Below are positions 26,931-38,392 of a stretch of DNA of 64,000 nt, piece after piece. Within the stretch, counting starts at the first letter, position 1. Each line of letters begins with the position of its first letter. Source of the stretch: Francisella adeliensis (GTDB lineage: Bacteria > Pseudomonadota > Gammaproteobacteria > Francisellales > Francisellaceae). Both the position numbers and the translations under genes were made by a program. The notes below the pieces were generated by a model. That model ran no database searches and had not been told where the DNA came from. It saw only the letters and a list, made by a program, of their open reading frames with translations. The stretch lies in assembly GCF_003290445.1 (NCBI RefSeq), contig NZ_CP021781.1, forward strand, positions 806,001 through 870,000, given 5' to 3'.

Positions 26931-28118
26931 TTAGGTGTTTTTGTTGCAGATAAGTTTACTTGCTTGGTAGTTTGATCTTCTGATACAATTTTCAATAGCT
27001 AATCTATCAAAGAAATTCCCCGTTATAAAAAGATTTTTATGTTTTGTAAGAGCATCCTCTAAATCTTTTATGAAAATATCATGGTTTTTGTTATAACAAG
27101 GGAGTGAATTCTGTTTTGTATGAGAGTGAATTATGTCCTTTGTTGATATGCCCAATACACCTGCAGCTTTATTTCTAATATTTTTCATTTCTAGGTTAGG
27201 CTGTGATTTACAGTGAAATACAATAGCTCTTAGATTTGGATGCTTAATTACATCGCGAGATACAGCGGAGTAGAAAAATTGTTCTTTACCTATCAAGCCA
27301 GCAATGTTTTTTATGTGCTTCAACTTATCTTTTGATACTACTATGCCAATGCTTGTTAGATGAGACATTTTAGGGGAGTATTGGTGGCTTGCTATGCTTG
27401 GTAATATTTCAGAAATTAGATTTTTAGTTATATTCCATGGAGTTGCTAAACAAATATTTTTCGCGTTGTAGGTGGCGTTGTTTGTTGTTATTATCCATTG
27501 TTTGTCATCAGTTTGAGATATTTTAAAAACTTCTCCTTTAACTAAGTTGACATTAGAGTTTTTAAATAAGTTAGATAATCCATCTTTAAAGGTAAAGCTT
27601 CTTGGGAAAGATGTATCTCGATCATATTTTTTAAATAAATATTTCATAGGGAAATCATCGCTATCTTGTGATAGCACAGCACTAAAACAATATTTAAAAG
27701 TATTATCGTAGTTCTTTTTGCCAAAAACTTGGGAAGCATACTGTTTTACAGTTTTGTCATCTTTTGAGATTTTTCTATTAAATATATAGCTTGGAACCAG
27801 AGTTAAGTAGTTGAGGTTGCTGAAAATGCTCTGGATTTGGTTTGTGGGCATTACCATTAAAAATGGTAGTTTTTTACGAGTAGCAATATCTTGCTGTATT
27901 TTGTTTTTCTTAATAAACTCTATGGTGTCTGAATAGGAGTTATATATTGTGTGGGCACCCATTTCAAACCAAAGGTCGTTGTATTTAGCGCTATAAATAC
28001 ATCCACCTATTTGCTCTTTTTCAATTACTATATTTTCAATGTTTTTTTTGGTAAGTTTTTGAGAAAAGCTTACACCGGATATACCTCCGCCGAGAATAAC
28101 AGTATTAATTTTTATCAT
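26931..28118 (-). CDS. Protoporphyrinogen oxidase-like FAD protein
   Basis: 395 residues with the amine oxidase/HemY pattern: VILGGGISGVSFSQKL binds FAD, IGGCIYSAKYNDLWFEMGAHTI follows, and the C-terminal LFITGNFFDRLAIENCIRRSNYQA resembles the flavin-contacting end of HemY-type enzymes. It may oxidise protoporphyrinogen IX in haem synthesis. The middle region is divergent, so another amine-oxidase-fold dehydrogenase is possible. It overlaps mltA by 14 bases on the same strand, which suggests co-transcription without an obvious functional link. Confidence 0.65.
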   Translation of the reverse strand: MIKINTVILGGGISGVSFSQKLTKKNIENIVIEKEQIGGCIYSAKYNDLWFEMGAHTIYNSYSDTIEFIKKNKIQQDIATRKKLPFLMVMPTNQIQSIFSNLNYLTLVPSYIFNRKISKDDKTVKQYASQVFGKKNYDNTFKYCFSAVLSQDSDDFPMKYLFKKYDRDTSFPRSFTFKDGLSNLFKNSNVNLVKGEVFKISQTDDKQWIITTNNATYNAKNICLATPWNITKNLISEILPSIASHQYSPKMSHLTSIGIVVSKDKLKHIKNIAGLIGKEQFFYSAVSRDVIKHPNLRAIVFHCKSQPNLEMKNIRNKAAGVLGISTKDIIHSHTKQNSLPCYNKNHDIFIKDLEDALTKHKNLFITGNFFDRLAIENCIRRSNYQASKLICNKNT

Positions 28119-29289
28119 CTTTGCCTATATTTTCTTTGTTTGGGAGTAGAATCCATAATTTGCCTTCATTATTCATATGACCAGCATTGTATTCGGCTTG
28201 TTTACCGTGTCCCCAAAAGACATCTCCTCGGACAGCACCTAAAATTGCTCCACCAGTATCTTGGGCTATCATAAGCCTATTTAACGGAGATGTTTCTTCA
28301 TGATTATTTTTGTAATAGTTTGTTTCGAGCCACATTGGAACTCCATAAGAATGAAATTTATCATCTATGGCTAGTGAGTAACCAGGAGTAAGCTCAACAC
28401 CTTGAGCGCCAATTGCATTTTTGGCATTTAGATATCTAAAGAATACAAATGAAGGATCATAATTTAAAACTTTGTCAATTTGTCCCTTATTGTTTGATAG
28501 CCACTCTTTAATAGATTGCATAGACATATCTTTTCTAGATATATAGTTCTTATCAAGGAGGTATCTACCAATAGGTTCATACTTATGACCATTTTGACTA
28601 TCATAACCAACCAGTATATCTCCACTATCAGTCTCTATTCTTCCAGAGCCTTGTATTTGCAAGAATGTTCGATCAACTTTTGATTTAACCCAAACGAGTA
28701 CATCTTTTTTGCTATAAAGGTTTCCCTTGGATATTTCTGCTCTAGTATAATATGGAATAAATTTATCTCCCTTATATCGGCCATATTTAAAATCATCACC
28801 ATCAGGTATTTTCACTAAATCTTTTGGGGTTCTATATATTGGTACAGTATATTGGAGTGTCTTAACCAAGCTTCCTTTCATAGTTGGCTCATAGTAGCCT
28901 GTAAAAGTTCCTGTATCATCAGAATTGTAGATTATCTGAAAAGGGGTGAAGTTTTCTTCAAAAAAAAGTTTTGCTTCTCCTTTGCTCTTTAGCTTTGTTA
29001 CTATAGCCTTGTTGCAAACACTAATCCAACTTTTATATTTTGGCTTATTTTCTTCTAGTATTTTTTTACATGACTTCTTAAATGCATTAAATGATTTAAG
29101 CTGATTAGCATTATCCCAGTTTTTAAAGTCAGCAAATGATTCTGGCTTATACGTTATTTTATGCGAATTTTTTTTAGTAGGTGTCTGTTCAGGTGGTTTT
29201 TTTTGTGAGAAAGTAGAGCAACTAGTAAGGCAGCTAGAAACAGTAATCGCAGTAGATACAAGTATACTTATCTTTTTAATAAGTTTCAT
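28105..29289 (-). CDS. mltA: Membrane-bound lytic murein transglycosylase A
   Basis: A 394-residue lipoprotein that cleaves peptidoglycan glycan strands to anhydro products. Signal sequence MKLIKKISILVSTAITVSS with two possible lipid cysteines, C20 (VSSC) and C24 (LTSC). The MltA domain includes FTGYYEP and LVWVKSKVDRTFLQIQGSGRI. The C-terminal 3D domain contains MIAQDTGGAILGAVRGDVFWGHG, with the Asp region that holds the catalytic acid. Divergent from grpE. Confidence 0.93.
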   Translation of the reverse strand: MKLIKKISILVSTAITVSSCLTSCSTFSQKKPPEQTPTKKNSHKITYKPESFADFKNWDNANQLKSFNAFKKSCKKILEENKPKYKSWISVCNKAIVTKLKSKGEAKLFFEENFTPFQIIYNSDDTGTFTGYYEPTMKGSLVKTLQYTVPIYRTPKDLVKIPDGDDFKYGRYKGDKFIPYYTRAEISKGNLYSKKDVLVWVKSKVDRTFLQIQGSGRIETDSGDILVGYDSQNGHKYEPIGRYLLDKNYISRKDMSMQSIKEWLSNNKGQIDKVLNYDPSFVFFRYLNAKNAIGAQGVELTPGYSLAIDDKFHSYGVPMWLETNYYKNNHEETSPLNRLMIAQDTGGAILGAVRGDVFWGHGKQAEYNAGHMNNEGKLWILLPNKENIGKDDKN

Positions 29290-29322
29290 TAGAACATTAC
29301 CTTATAAATTTTCAATTTATTA

Positions 29323-29351
29323 CTTGAAAAAACAGATGTTAAACACAATCT
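29323..29351 (+). promoter_or_regulatory. Sigma32-like heat-shock promoter of grpE
   Basis: CTTGAAA at 29323-29329 is a perfect sigma32 -35 element. After a 14-base spacer, CACAATCT at 29344-29351 matches CCCCATnT at 5 of 7 defined positions. The site lies 45 bases upstream of the grpE ATG and in the divergent gap with mltA. Confidence 0.6.
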
Positions 29352-29395
29352 AGTAAATTGTAGTATTAACAGAACTAAAATAAAAGGCTAGTTTT

Positions 29396-29965
29396 ATGAG
29401 CAATGAAAAAAAAGATAACTTAGAAGAAAAAATTCTTGAAACAGAACAAAAAGTAGAAGAGGTTAATGATGCAGGTTCTGATGTTTTAGTACAAGAACAG
29501 CTTGAAAAGGCAAATGAAAAAATTGAAAGTATGCAGGATGAATATATTTCAATGAAAGAAGAGGTTTTAAGAGCTGCTGCTGAAGTTGAGAATATTCGCA
29601 AAAGAGCTGAAAGAGATGTTGCTAATGCACGTAAGTTTGGTATTGAAAAGTTTGCAAAAGAGTTGATGCCTGTTACAGATAGTATTGATCAAGCCTTAAA
29701 GCATGAAGTAAAGCTTGAAGAAGCTGTTGCTATGAAAGAAGGTGTTGAAATGACGGCTAAGATGTTGATAGATGTTTTAAAGAAAAATGGCTTAGAAGAA
29801 TTAAATCCTATGGGCGAAAAATTTGACCCAAATTTCCATGAAGCAATGGCAATGGTACCAAATCCAGAGTTTGAAGATAATACTGTTTTTGATGTTTTTC
29901 AGAAGGGGTATCTGCTAAATGGTCGTGTGGTTAGGGCAGCAAAAGTAATAGTTGTAAAAAATTAA
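29396..29965 (+). CDS. grpE: Nucleotide exchange factor GrpE
   Basis: 189 residues. The acidic N-terminal half is a long coiled coil (EEKILETEQKVEEV and onwards), and the C-terminal beta domain has FDPNFHEAMAMVPNPEFEDNTV and VFQKGYLLNGRVVRAAKVIV. It releases ADP from DnaK. Order grpE-dnaK-dnaJ, with dnaK 94 bases downstream. A sigma32-like promoter lies upstream. Confidence 0.96.
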   Translation: MSNEKKDNLEEKILETEQKVEEVNDAGSDVLVQEQLEKANEKIESMQDEYISMKEEVLRAAAEVENIRKRAERDVANARKFGIEKFAKELMPVTDSIDQALKHEVKLEEAVAMKEGVEMTAKMLIDVLKKNGLEELNPMGEKFDPNFHEAMAMVPNPEFEDNTVFDVFQKGYLLNGRVVRAAKVIVVKN

Positions 29966-30059
29966 AAATATTTCTTGAAATATGTCATAACATAGCCATA
30001 TATATAATAAAGAATTTGAATAAGTAATAAAAAATAAAATAACATAGGAGAATAATAAA

Positions 30060-31988
30060 ATGGGAAAAATAATCGGAATAGATTTAGGAACTACTAACTC
30101 TTGCCTTGCAATTATGGATGGTAAGAATGCTAAAGTTATCGAGAATGCAGAAGGTCATAGAACTACTCCTTCAGTAGTAGCATACACTGATGGTGGTGAA
30201 ATCTTAGTGGGTCAATCAGCTAAAAGACAAGCTGTAACAAATCCTGATGATACTTTCTTTGCTATCAAGAGACTTATTGGTCGTAAATATGATGATAAAG
30301 CAGTTCAAGATGATATTAAAAAGAAAGTACCTTATGCGGTAGTAAAAGCAGACAATGGAGATGCTTGGGTTTCTACTAAAGAAGGTAAGAAAATGGCGCC
30401 ACCTCAAGTTTCAGCTGAAATCTTAAGAAAAATGAAGAAAACAGCAGAAGATTTCTTAGGTGAAACAGTTACAGAAGCTGTAGTTACAGTTCCAGCTTAC
30501 TTTAATGATAGCCAAAGACAGGCTACTAAAGATGCTGGTAAAATTGCAGGACTTGATATTAAGAGAATTATCAATGAGCCAACAGCAGCAGCATTAGCTT
30601 ATGGTGTAGACTCTAAAAAAGCAGAGCAAACTGTAGCAGTATATGATTTAGGTGGTGGTACATTTGATATCTCTATTATCGAAATTGCTGATGTAGATGG
30701 CGATAACCAAATCGAAGTATTATCTACTAATGGTGATACATTCCTTGGTGGTGAAGATTTTGACTTAGTTCTTATGGATTACTTAATTGATGAGTTCAAA
30801 AAAGAGCAAGGTATAGATCTTCATAATGATAAGCTAGCTCTACAAAGAGTAAGAGAAGCAGCTGAAAAAGCTAAAGTAGAATTGTCTTCTGCTCAGCAAA
30901 CAGATGTAAACTTACCTTATGTAACAGCTGATGCTACAGGACCTAAACATTTAAATGTAAAAATCACTAGAGCTAAATTTGAATCTTTAGTTGGTGATCT
31001 TGTTACTAGATCTTTAGAGCCATGTAAAAAAGCTTTAGAAGATGCTGGTCTAAGCAAATCTGATATTACAGAAGTGCTTTTAGTAGGTGGACAAACTCGT
31101 ATGCCTCTAGTACAAGAAAAAGTAAAAGAGTTCTTTGGTAAAGAGCCGCGTAAAGATGTAAACCCTGATGAAGCTGTGGCAGTTGGTGCAGCTATTCAAG
31201 GTGGTGTATTAGCAGGAGATGTTAAAGATGTATTGCTTCTTGATGTAACTCCTCTATCTGTAGGTATTGAGACTATGGGTGGTGTGATGACTAAGCTTAT
31301 CGAGAGAAATACGACTATACCTACTAAGAAATCACAAGTATTCTCTACAGCTGAAGATAATCAGCCTGCAGTTACAATACATGTAATGCAAGGTGAGCGT
31401 GAAATGGCGTCAGCAAATAAATCTTTAGGTAGATTTGACTTAGCTGATATTCCACCAGCACCTCGTGGTATGCCACAAATTGAAGTAACTTTTGATGTTG
31501 ATGCTAATGGTATTATGAATGTATCAGCTAAAGATAAAGCTACAGGCAAAGAGCAAAATATTGTGATCAAGTCTTGTGGTGGTATATCTGAAGAAGAAAT
31601 CGAAAAAATGGTACAAGATGCTGAAGCTAATGCTGATTCAGACAAAAAGTTCCAAGAGCTTGTAGCTGTAAGAAATACTGCTGATAATTTAGTTCATAGC
31701 TCAAGAAAGGCTGTGAGTGAATTAGGTGAAAAAGTTACAGAAGAAGAAAAAGAAAAGATAGAAGTAGCTTGTAAAGAACTTGAAGAAGTTTTGAAAAGTG
31801 ATGATAAAGAAGCTATTGAAGCAAAAACTAAAGCATTAGAAGAAGTTTTTACTCCTGTAGCTCAAAAAGCTTATGCTGAACAAGCGCAAGCTGCTGGTGC
31901 AGAAGGTGCTCAACCTCAAGAAGAAGCTAAGCAAGATGAAGATGTTGTTGACGCTGATTTTGAAGATGTTGATGATGCTAAAAAATAA
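30060..31988 (+). CDS. dnaK: Chaperone DnaK (Hsp70)
   Basis: 642 residues. ATPase domain: [30 protein letters not shown] and [12 protein letters not shown]. Substrate domain from about 390 ([20 protein letters not shown]). The C-terminus ends [12 protein letters not shown], the expected acidic co-chaperone-binding tail. A strong GGAG-like site (ATAGGAG) precedes the ATG. A terminator-like hairpin at 32017-32040 separates it from dnaJ. Confidence 0.98.
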   Translation: MGKIIGIDLGTTNSCLAIMDGKNAKVIENAEGHRTTPSVVAYTDGGEILVGQSAKRQAVTNPDDTFFAIKRLIGRKYDDKAVQDDIKKKVPYAVVKADNGDAWVSTKEGKKMAPPQVSAEILRKMKKTAEDFLGETVTEAVVTVPAYFNDSQRQATKDAGKIAGLDIKRIINEPTAAALAYGVDSKKAEQTVAVYDLGGGTFDISIIEIADVDGDNQIEVLSTNGDTFLGGEDFDLVLMDYLIDEFKKEQGIDLHNDKLALQRVREAAEKAKVELSSAQQTDVNLPYVTADATGPKHLNVKITRAKFESLVGDLVTRSLEPCKKALEDAGLSKSDITEVLLVGGQTRMPLVQEKVKEFFGKEPRKDVNPDEAVAVGAAIQGGVLAGDVKDVLLLDVTPLSVGIETMGGVMTKLIERNTTIPTKKSQVFSTAEDNQPAVTIHVMQGEREMASANKSLGRFDLADIPPAPRGMPQIEVTFDVDANGIMNVSAKDKATGKEQNIVIKSCGGISEEEIEKMVQDAEANADSDKKFQELVAVRNTADNLVHSSRKAVSELGEKVTEEEKEKIEVACKELEEVLKSDDKEAIEAKTKALEEVFTPVAQKAYAEQAQAAGAEGAQPQEEAKQDEDVVDADFEDVDDAKK

Positions 31989-32015
31989 TCTAGCTAATAG
32001 TTAATTAAATAAAAA

Positions 32016-32040
32016 GGCACGGTTTATCCGTGCTTTTTTA
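32016..32040 (+). terminator. Rho-independent terminator after dnaK
   Basis: GCACGG (32017-32022), loop TTTAT, CCGTGC (32028-32033), then six T residues. It lies 28 bases after the dnaK stop and should reduce or stop read-through to dnaJ. Confidence 0.85.
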
Positions 32041-32042
32041 TT

Positions 32043-32051
32043 TGCTATAAT
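32043..32051 (+). promoter_or_regulatory. Extended -10 promoter candidate for dnaJ
   Basis: TGCTATAAT is a perfect extended -10 (TGnTATAAT), located just after the dnaK terminator and about 30 bases before the dnaJ ATG. A clear -35 is not seen, as expected for extended -10 promoters. Confidence 0.5.
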
Positions 32052-32081
32052 GATGTGTCTTAAATTTTTAGGTTAAATACA

Positions 32082-33206
32082 ATGCAACAGAAATGTTATT
32101 ATGAAACTCTTAGCGTCTCAAAGACAGCTAGTGGTGTAGAAATAAAGCGAGCATATAGAAAGCTTGCTATGAAATATCATCCAGATAGAAACCCTGATGA
32201 TAAAGAAGCTGAAATTAAGTTTAAAGAAATTTCAGAAGCTTATGAAATACTTAGTGATGATCAAAAAAGATCTCGTTACGACCAGTTTGGTCATGCTGGT
32301 GTTAATCAGCAAGCTGGTGGAGGCGGACAAGGTTTTGGTGGTTTTGAGGATATTTTTGATACATTCTTTGGCGGAGGTAATCAAAGAGGTGGCTCATCAC
32401 GATCTAGACAGTCAAGAGGTAGTGATCTTGAATACACGCTTGAAATTTCTCTTGAAGAAGCATTCAATGGTGTAGAGAAAGAAATTAACATACCTAAAAT
32501 GGCTAGTTGTGATACTTGTGATGGTACGGGATCAAAATCGAAATCAAAAGCTACTTGTCATGCTTGTCATGGTCAAGGAACTATACGCCGTCAGCAAGGT
32601 TTTTTTGCATTTGAGCAAACTTGCCCTGTATGTAACGGTAGCGGTTCAAGTGTAGCTGATCCATGTGATGATTGTCATGGTAATGGTAAGGTTAAGAAGC
32701 AAAAAACTCTCAAAGTAAAAATACCTGCTGGTGTTGATAATGGTGATAGAGTTCGCCTTCAAGGTGAAGGTGATGTCGGATCAAACGGAACGATGAATGG
32801 TGACCTGTATGTACAAGTTATGGTTAAAAAGCACAGCATTTTCGAAAGAAAAGATATAAATTTATATTGTGAAATGCCTATTTGTTTTACAACAGCATGT
32901 CTTGGAGGAACAATTAAAGTGCCTACGCTAGATGGAGAGGTTGAATTAAAAGTAGTTCCAGAAACTCAAACTGATAAAGTATTTCGTTTGAGGGAAAAAG
33001 GGATGAAACCTCTTCGAGGACAAAGACGTGGTGATTTGTTGTGTAAAGTGGTTGTCGAAACACCTATAAATTTAAACTCAGATCAAAAAGAACTTTTACA
33101 AAAGTTTGCCGAGAGTTTAGGTGAAGCATATGAAAGTAAACATTCTCCAAAAAGTAAAACATGGTTTGATAATGTTAAAGACTATGCTAAAAAGTTTTTT
33201 GATTAA
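32082..33206 (+). CDS. dnaJ: Chaperone DnaJ (Hsp40)
   Basis: 374 residues. J domain at 1-70 with the HPD motif in [10 protein letters not shown]; a Gly/Phe-rich region; four CxxCxGxG zinc motifs ([32 protein letters not shown]); then the C-terminal substrate domains. It stimulates DnaK ATPase. The gene probably has its own promoter, as a terminator separates it from dnaK. Confidence 0.97.
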   Translation: MQQKCYYETLSVSKTASGVEIKRAYRKLAMKYHPDRNPDDKEAEIKFKEISEAYEILSDDQKRSRYDQFGHAGVNQQAGGGGQGFGGFEDIFDTFFGGGNQRGGSSRSRQSRGSDLEYTLEISLEEAFNGVEKEINIPKMASCDTCDGTGSKSKSKATCHACHGQGTIRRQQGFFAFEQTCPVCNGSGSSVADPCDDCHGNGKVKKQKTLKVKIPAGVDNGDRVRLQGEGDVGSNGTMNGDLYVQVMVKKHSIFERKDINLYCEMPICFTTACLGGTIKVPTLDGEVELKVVPETQTDKVFRLREKGMKPLRGQRRGDLLCKVVVETPINLNSDQKELLQKFAESLGEAYESKHSPKSKTWFDNVKDYAKKFFD

Positions 33207-33391
33207 ATTGGTATTGCTCAGACTATAATTATAGCTTTAGCAACTAGTTATACTAATTCTAAAACAAGCTAAAATTTTCTAATCTTGTAAATGCTAGCTT
33301 TAACTCTTTAATTTTATTTCTTAAGTTTTAGTGTCTTTACACTATGCTTTAATTTTACTCTTTAAAATTTCATAGTAAAAATAAACATCTA

Positions 33392-33400
33392 TGCTATAAT
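33392..33400 (+). promoter_or_regulatory. Extended -10 promoter candidate for guaB
   Basis: TGCTATAAT, a perfect extended -10, ends 49 bases before the guaB ATG. The rest of the 243-base gap (33207-33449) is AT-rich. It has a weak inverted repeat AAGCTA (33266-33271)/TAGCTT (33295-33300) that could mark the end of the dnaJ transcript. No riboswitch was recognised. Confidence 0.5.
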
Positions 33401-33434
33401 ACTTTTGTAATTAAATTCAACTTCTCGAATATAA

Positions 33435-34910
<1,476 letters not shown>

Positions 34911-34973
34911 TACATTCTAATTATCTCTATAAAACTGTATAATCATAAGACATATATTTTTATTCTAAATTAG

Positions 34974-35642
34974 ATGCATCCTGAACTTAAAAATACAGCG
35001 ATACTTTTTTTAAATGGAAAAGTGGATGTTTCTTTTTGTGAAAGTTATATCTCTGAAAATTTCCCTATGCAATCTGTATATTGTGCTGATGGGGCATATA
35101 ATAAAGTAAAAGCTTCAGAATTTATAAGTCCTAAAATAAAAAGAGTGATTGGAGATTTTGATTCATATAAAGCTGAGGATAATGATTTGTTTTTAGTTGA
35201 TCACGATCAATATTCAACAGACTTTGAAAAATCATTAGAATATTTGTTGAAGCTTAGATTTTCTAAAGTAGTAGTATTTGGAGCTTCAGAAGGTGAGATG
35301 GATCACTTTCTAGCAAATATGTCTATAGCAAAATTATATGCACAGAAAATAGCTATAGAATTCGTTGATGGATATTCTCGATATTTTTTTATCCCTAAAA
35401 AATTCATGATTAAAGATGTTGAAGGAAAAATGTTTTCAATAATGCCTTTTGGCTGTGTTAAGAATATATATTATAATGGTTTGAAGTATCCATTGAATGG
35501 AGAAGATTTAGAATTTGGTGTGGCAACAGGTATTAGAAACTATGCTATAGAAAATGATGTGAGCATATCTTACTCAAATGGAAAAATTTTATTATTTATA
35601 TCGCATAAAAAATATAAGGATCGCTTAAATGCAGTTTTGTAA
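34974..35642 (+). CDS. Thiamine pyrophosphokinase
   Basis: 222 residues of the ThiN/TPK family, which transfers pyrophosphate from ATP to thiamine. Visible motifs are [33 protein letters not shown] and [15 protein letters not shown], which correspond to the family GDFDS, STD-EK and GGR-DH motifs. EG in place of the usual GGR in the last motif is a small deviation. The C-terminal thiamine-binding domain is present. The gene overlaps pgi by 14 bases. Confidence 0.88.
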   Translation: MHPELKNTAILFLNGKVDVSFCESYISENFPMQSVYCADGAYNKVKASEFISPKIKRVIGDFDSYKAEDNDLFLVDHDQYSTDFEKSLEYLLKLRFSKVVVFGASEGEMDHFLANMSIAKLYAQKIAIEFVDGYSRYFFIPKKFMIKDVEGKMFSIMPFGCVKNIYYNGLKYPLNGEDLEFGVATGIRNYAIENDVSISYSNGKILLFISHKKYKDRLNAVL

Positions 35643-37242
35643 AAAATTAAAAGAAAAGAGTTTAAACAATGTTAACCTGAAACAAGAGTTTGCTGATGAC
35701 AGTAATCGTTTAGAAAAATTTTCTATAACTCATGAAGAAATTTTTTATGATTTTTCAAAAAACCTTATAGATGATGACGCTTTTAATGAGCTTATAAATC
35801 TAGCTAAAAATTCAGGGTTAAAAGCCAAAATTCAAGCAATGTTTAGTGGTGAGAAGATTAATCTTACTGAGGATAGAGCTGTTTTACATACAGCTTTGCG
35901 TAGCTCATCTAATATAGGCATATGTGTTGACGGTGAGGATGTTGCTAAAGAAGTACAGAAAGAAAAAGCTCGAGTAAAAGAATTGGTTAGAAAAGTAACC
36001 ACTGGTGAATGGTTAGGATTTTCAGGTAAAAAAATAACAGATGTTGTTAATATAGGTATCGGAGGTTCTGATTTAGGTCCTAAGATGGTTGCAAGAGCAC
36101 TAAAACCATATCACACAGATTTAAATATTCACTTTGTTTCAAATGTTGATGCAGATTCTCTTTTGCAAGCACTTCATGTAGTGCATCCTGAGACTACACT
36201 CTTCATTGTGGCATCTAAATCTTTTTCTACAGAAGAAACTCTTTTAAATTCTATGTCTGCGAGAGAGTGGTTACTTGATCATTATGAAAATGACAAATCT
36301 GTAGCTAATCATTTTGTCGCAATCTCTAGTAAGCTTGATAAGGTTGAAGAGTTTGGTATAGATCTGGAACATTGCTATAAAATGTGGGACTGGGTTGGTG
36401 GTAGATACTCTCTATGGTCATCTATTGGTATGTCGATAGCTTTTGCGGTAGGTTATGATAATTTTGAGAAACTTTTAGCTGGTGCTGAATCTATAGATAA
36501 GCATTTTCAAGAAGCTAGTTTTGAGAAAAATATTCCAGTGATTATGGCTCTTTTAACAAATTTTTATGGTTGTGAATATAATGCTCAGTCTCAAGCATTG
36601 CTGCCGTATGATGAAAGATTATGTTACTTTATGGACTATCTACAACAAGCAGATATGGAGAGTAATGGTAAGTCAGTAAATCTTGATGGTGAAACTGTTG
36701 ACTATCAAACAGCAACAGTTCTTTGGGGTGGAGTTGGTACAAATGGTCAGCATGCTTTTCATCAGTTATTACATCAAGGTAATGTTTTCATACCAGTAGA
36801 TTTTATTGCTGTGGCAAATAGTTACCATAAATACGATAATCATCAAGAAGCCTTGTTAGCAAACTGCTTTGCTCAGTCTCAGGCGCTAATGTTTGGACAA
36901 TCATATCAAATGGTATATAATGAGCTGTTAAAATCTGGTATGACAGATGTAGAAGCTAAAAAAATAGCCCCTCATAAAGTCATACCTGGCAATAGACCTA
37001 GTAGTACGATTCTTCTAGAGGAATTAAATCCTTATAACTTGGGTGCATTGATTGCTTTATATGAGCATAAGATATTTGTCCAAGGTGTATTGTGGGACAT
37101 AAATAGTTACGATCAATGGGGTGTTGAGCTTGGTAAAAAGCTTGGTAAAAATATTTTGAAAGCTATGGAAGATATGGACTCGAATGAATTTAAAGAGTTA
37201 GACCAATCAACTAAAAATTTAATAGCTAAGGTAAACAGGTAG
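35629..37242 (+). CDS. pgi: Glucose-6-phosphate isomerase
   Basis: Interconverts glucose 6-phosphate and fructose 6-phosphate. 537 residues with signature segments [51 protein letters not shown] and the C-terminal [25 protein letters not shown]. The start overlaps the thiamine pyrophosphokinase gene; a pseudopilin gene starts one base after its stop. Confidence 0.97.
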   Translation: MQFCKKLKEKSLNNVNLKQEFADDSNRLEKFSITHEEIFYDFSKNLIDDDAFNELINLAKNSGLKAKIQAMFSGEKINLTEDRAVLHTALRSSSNIGICVDGEDVAKEVQKEKARVKELVRKVTTGEWLGFSGKKITDVVNIGIGGSDLGPKMVARALKPYHTDLNIHFVSNVDADSLLQALHVVHPETTLFIVASKSFSTEETLLNSMSAREWLLDHYENDKSVANHFVAISSKLDKVEEFGIDLEHCYKMWDWVGGRYSLWSSIGMSIAFAVGYDNFEKLLAGAESIDKHFQEASFEKNIPVIMALLTNFYGCEYNAQSQALLPYDERLCYFMDYLQQADMESNGKSVNLDGETVDYQTATVLWGGVGTNGQHAFHQLLHQGNVFIPVDFIAVANSYHKYDNHQEALLANCFAQSQALMFGQSYQMVYNELLKSGMTDVEAKKIAPHKVIPGNRPSSTILLEELNPYNLGALIALYEHKIFVQGVLWDINSYDQWGVELGKKLGKNILKAMEDMDSNEFKELDQSTKNLIAKVNR

Positions 37243-37243
37243 G

Positions 37244-37846
37244 ATGATTAATAGTAAAAGAAAAGGTTTTTCATTAGTAGAGTTGATGGTAGTAATAGCT
37301 ATTATGACTATATTAATGATGGCTGCAATAAGCTCTTTTACTTTCTACTATAAAACGTTTGCTCAAACACGATTAACGAATTTACAAAAGCTTATTGAAT
37401 ATTCTGTTATTAGAGCAAGAACAGATGGTACTACAGTTATTATATGTGCTGCAGCATCTAATAGTTTTGATGGTAATGGTAAGCTTGCAACTGGTTCAGA
37501 ATGTAATGGAGATACATGTTTTAATTGCTCTGATAGTTCTTCGTGGGGAGATAGTGCAATAGTGGCCTTTGAGAGTACAGATGGATCAGAAAACTATAAT
37601 AATAATGAAGATACTGTTATCGCAAACTTAGCTGAAGGTCATGGTGAACATATTTATTTAAATTTTAATACAGGTAATGAAATAGAGATAAAGCCAAATG
37701 GTTTTATGGTTAATGGTAATGGTAATGTTGTTTATTGTGATAGGGATAATAAATATCAGGCGGCACTGATTACAAATATAGTCGGTAGAACAATATATAC
37801 AGATGAAGCAACTAGAAACGGAACAACTTTTACTTGTAGTAGTTAG
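37244..37846 (+). CDS. Type IV pilin-like protein, FimT/GspH family
   Basis: A 200-residue minor pilin or pseudopilin. The prepilin peptidase site is RKG followed by FSLVELMVVIAIMTILMMAAIS, with Glu at +5 and a hydrophobic helix. SVIRARTDGTTVIIC is typical of FimT/GspH. Five or six cysteines in the globular part (ECNGDTCFNC, VVYCD, TFTCSS) suggest disulfides. It is an orphan: no other pilus or T2S genes are nearby. It is probably transcribed from the pgi operon, since the gap is one base. Confidence 0.85.
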   Translation: MINSKRKGFSLVELMVVIAIMTILMMAAISSFTFYYKTFAQTRLTNLQKLIEYSVIRARTDGTTVIICAAASNSFDGNGKLATGSECNGDTCFNCSDSSSWGDSAIVAFESTDGSENYNNNEDTVIANLAEGHGEHIYLNFNTGNEIEIKPNGFMVNGNGNVVYCDRDNKYQAALITNIVGRTIYTDEATRNGTTFTCSS

Positions 37847-37873
37847 TTTTTTATTTTTATAAAGGAGAAAATA

Positions 37874-38356
37874 ATGTCAAACGATAGAATACCAATGACT
37901 CCAGCGGGAGAAAATGCTTTAAGAGAAGAGTTGAATCAACTTAAAAAAGTTGAAAGACCAACAATAATAACTGCAATAGCAGATGCTCGAGATCATGGTG
38001 ATTTGAAAGAAAATGCTGAGTATCATGCAGCTCGTGAAAGACAGGGTATTATCGAAGGACGTATTAAAGATATTGAAGCTAAGCTTTCAAATGCTCAGGT
38101 AATAGATGTTACTAAGTTAAATGTGAATGGTATGGTTGTCTTTGGAGCTACAGTTACAGTGATAAATATAAAAACTGAAGAAGAGACAACTTATCAGATC
38201 GTAGGTGAAGATGAAGCAGATATTGAGCACAATAAAATATCAGTAATAGCACCTTTAGCAAGATCTCTAATAAAGAAAGAGGAAGGAGATGAGTTTGTTC
38301 TTGACACTCCTAAAGGTAAAGTTACTTACGAAGTCGTTGAAGTGCAGTATATCTAA
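37874..38356 (+). CDS. greA: Transcription elongation factor GreA
   Basis: 160 residues. N-terminal coiled coil with the acidic tip [22 protein letters not shown], which enters the RNA polymerase secondary channel to trigger transcript cleavage. The C-terminal FKBP-like domain includes VVFGATVTV and [20 protein letters not shown]. The 'GDLKENAEY' motif and ISVISP-like end identify GreA rather than GreB. AAAGGAG precedes the ATG. Confidence 0.96.
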   Translation: MSNDRIPMTPAGENALREELNQLKKVERPTIITAIADARDHGDLKENAEYHAARERQGIIEGRIKDIEAKLSNAQVIDVTKLNVNGMVVFGATVTVINIKTEEETTYQIVGEDEADIEHNKISVIAPLARSLIKKEEGDEFVLDTPKGKVTYEVVEVQYI

Positions 38357-38392
38357 ATCTATCTTTTCTCAAAACCTATTTTAAGTCTATCT

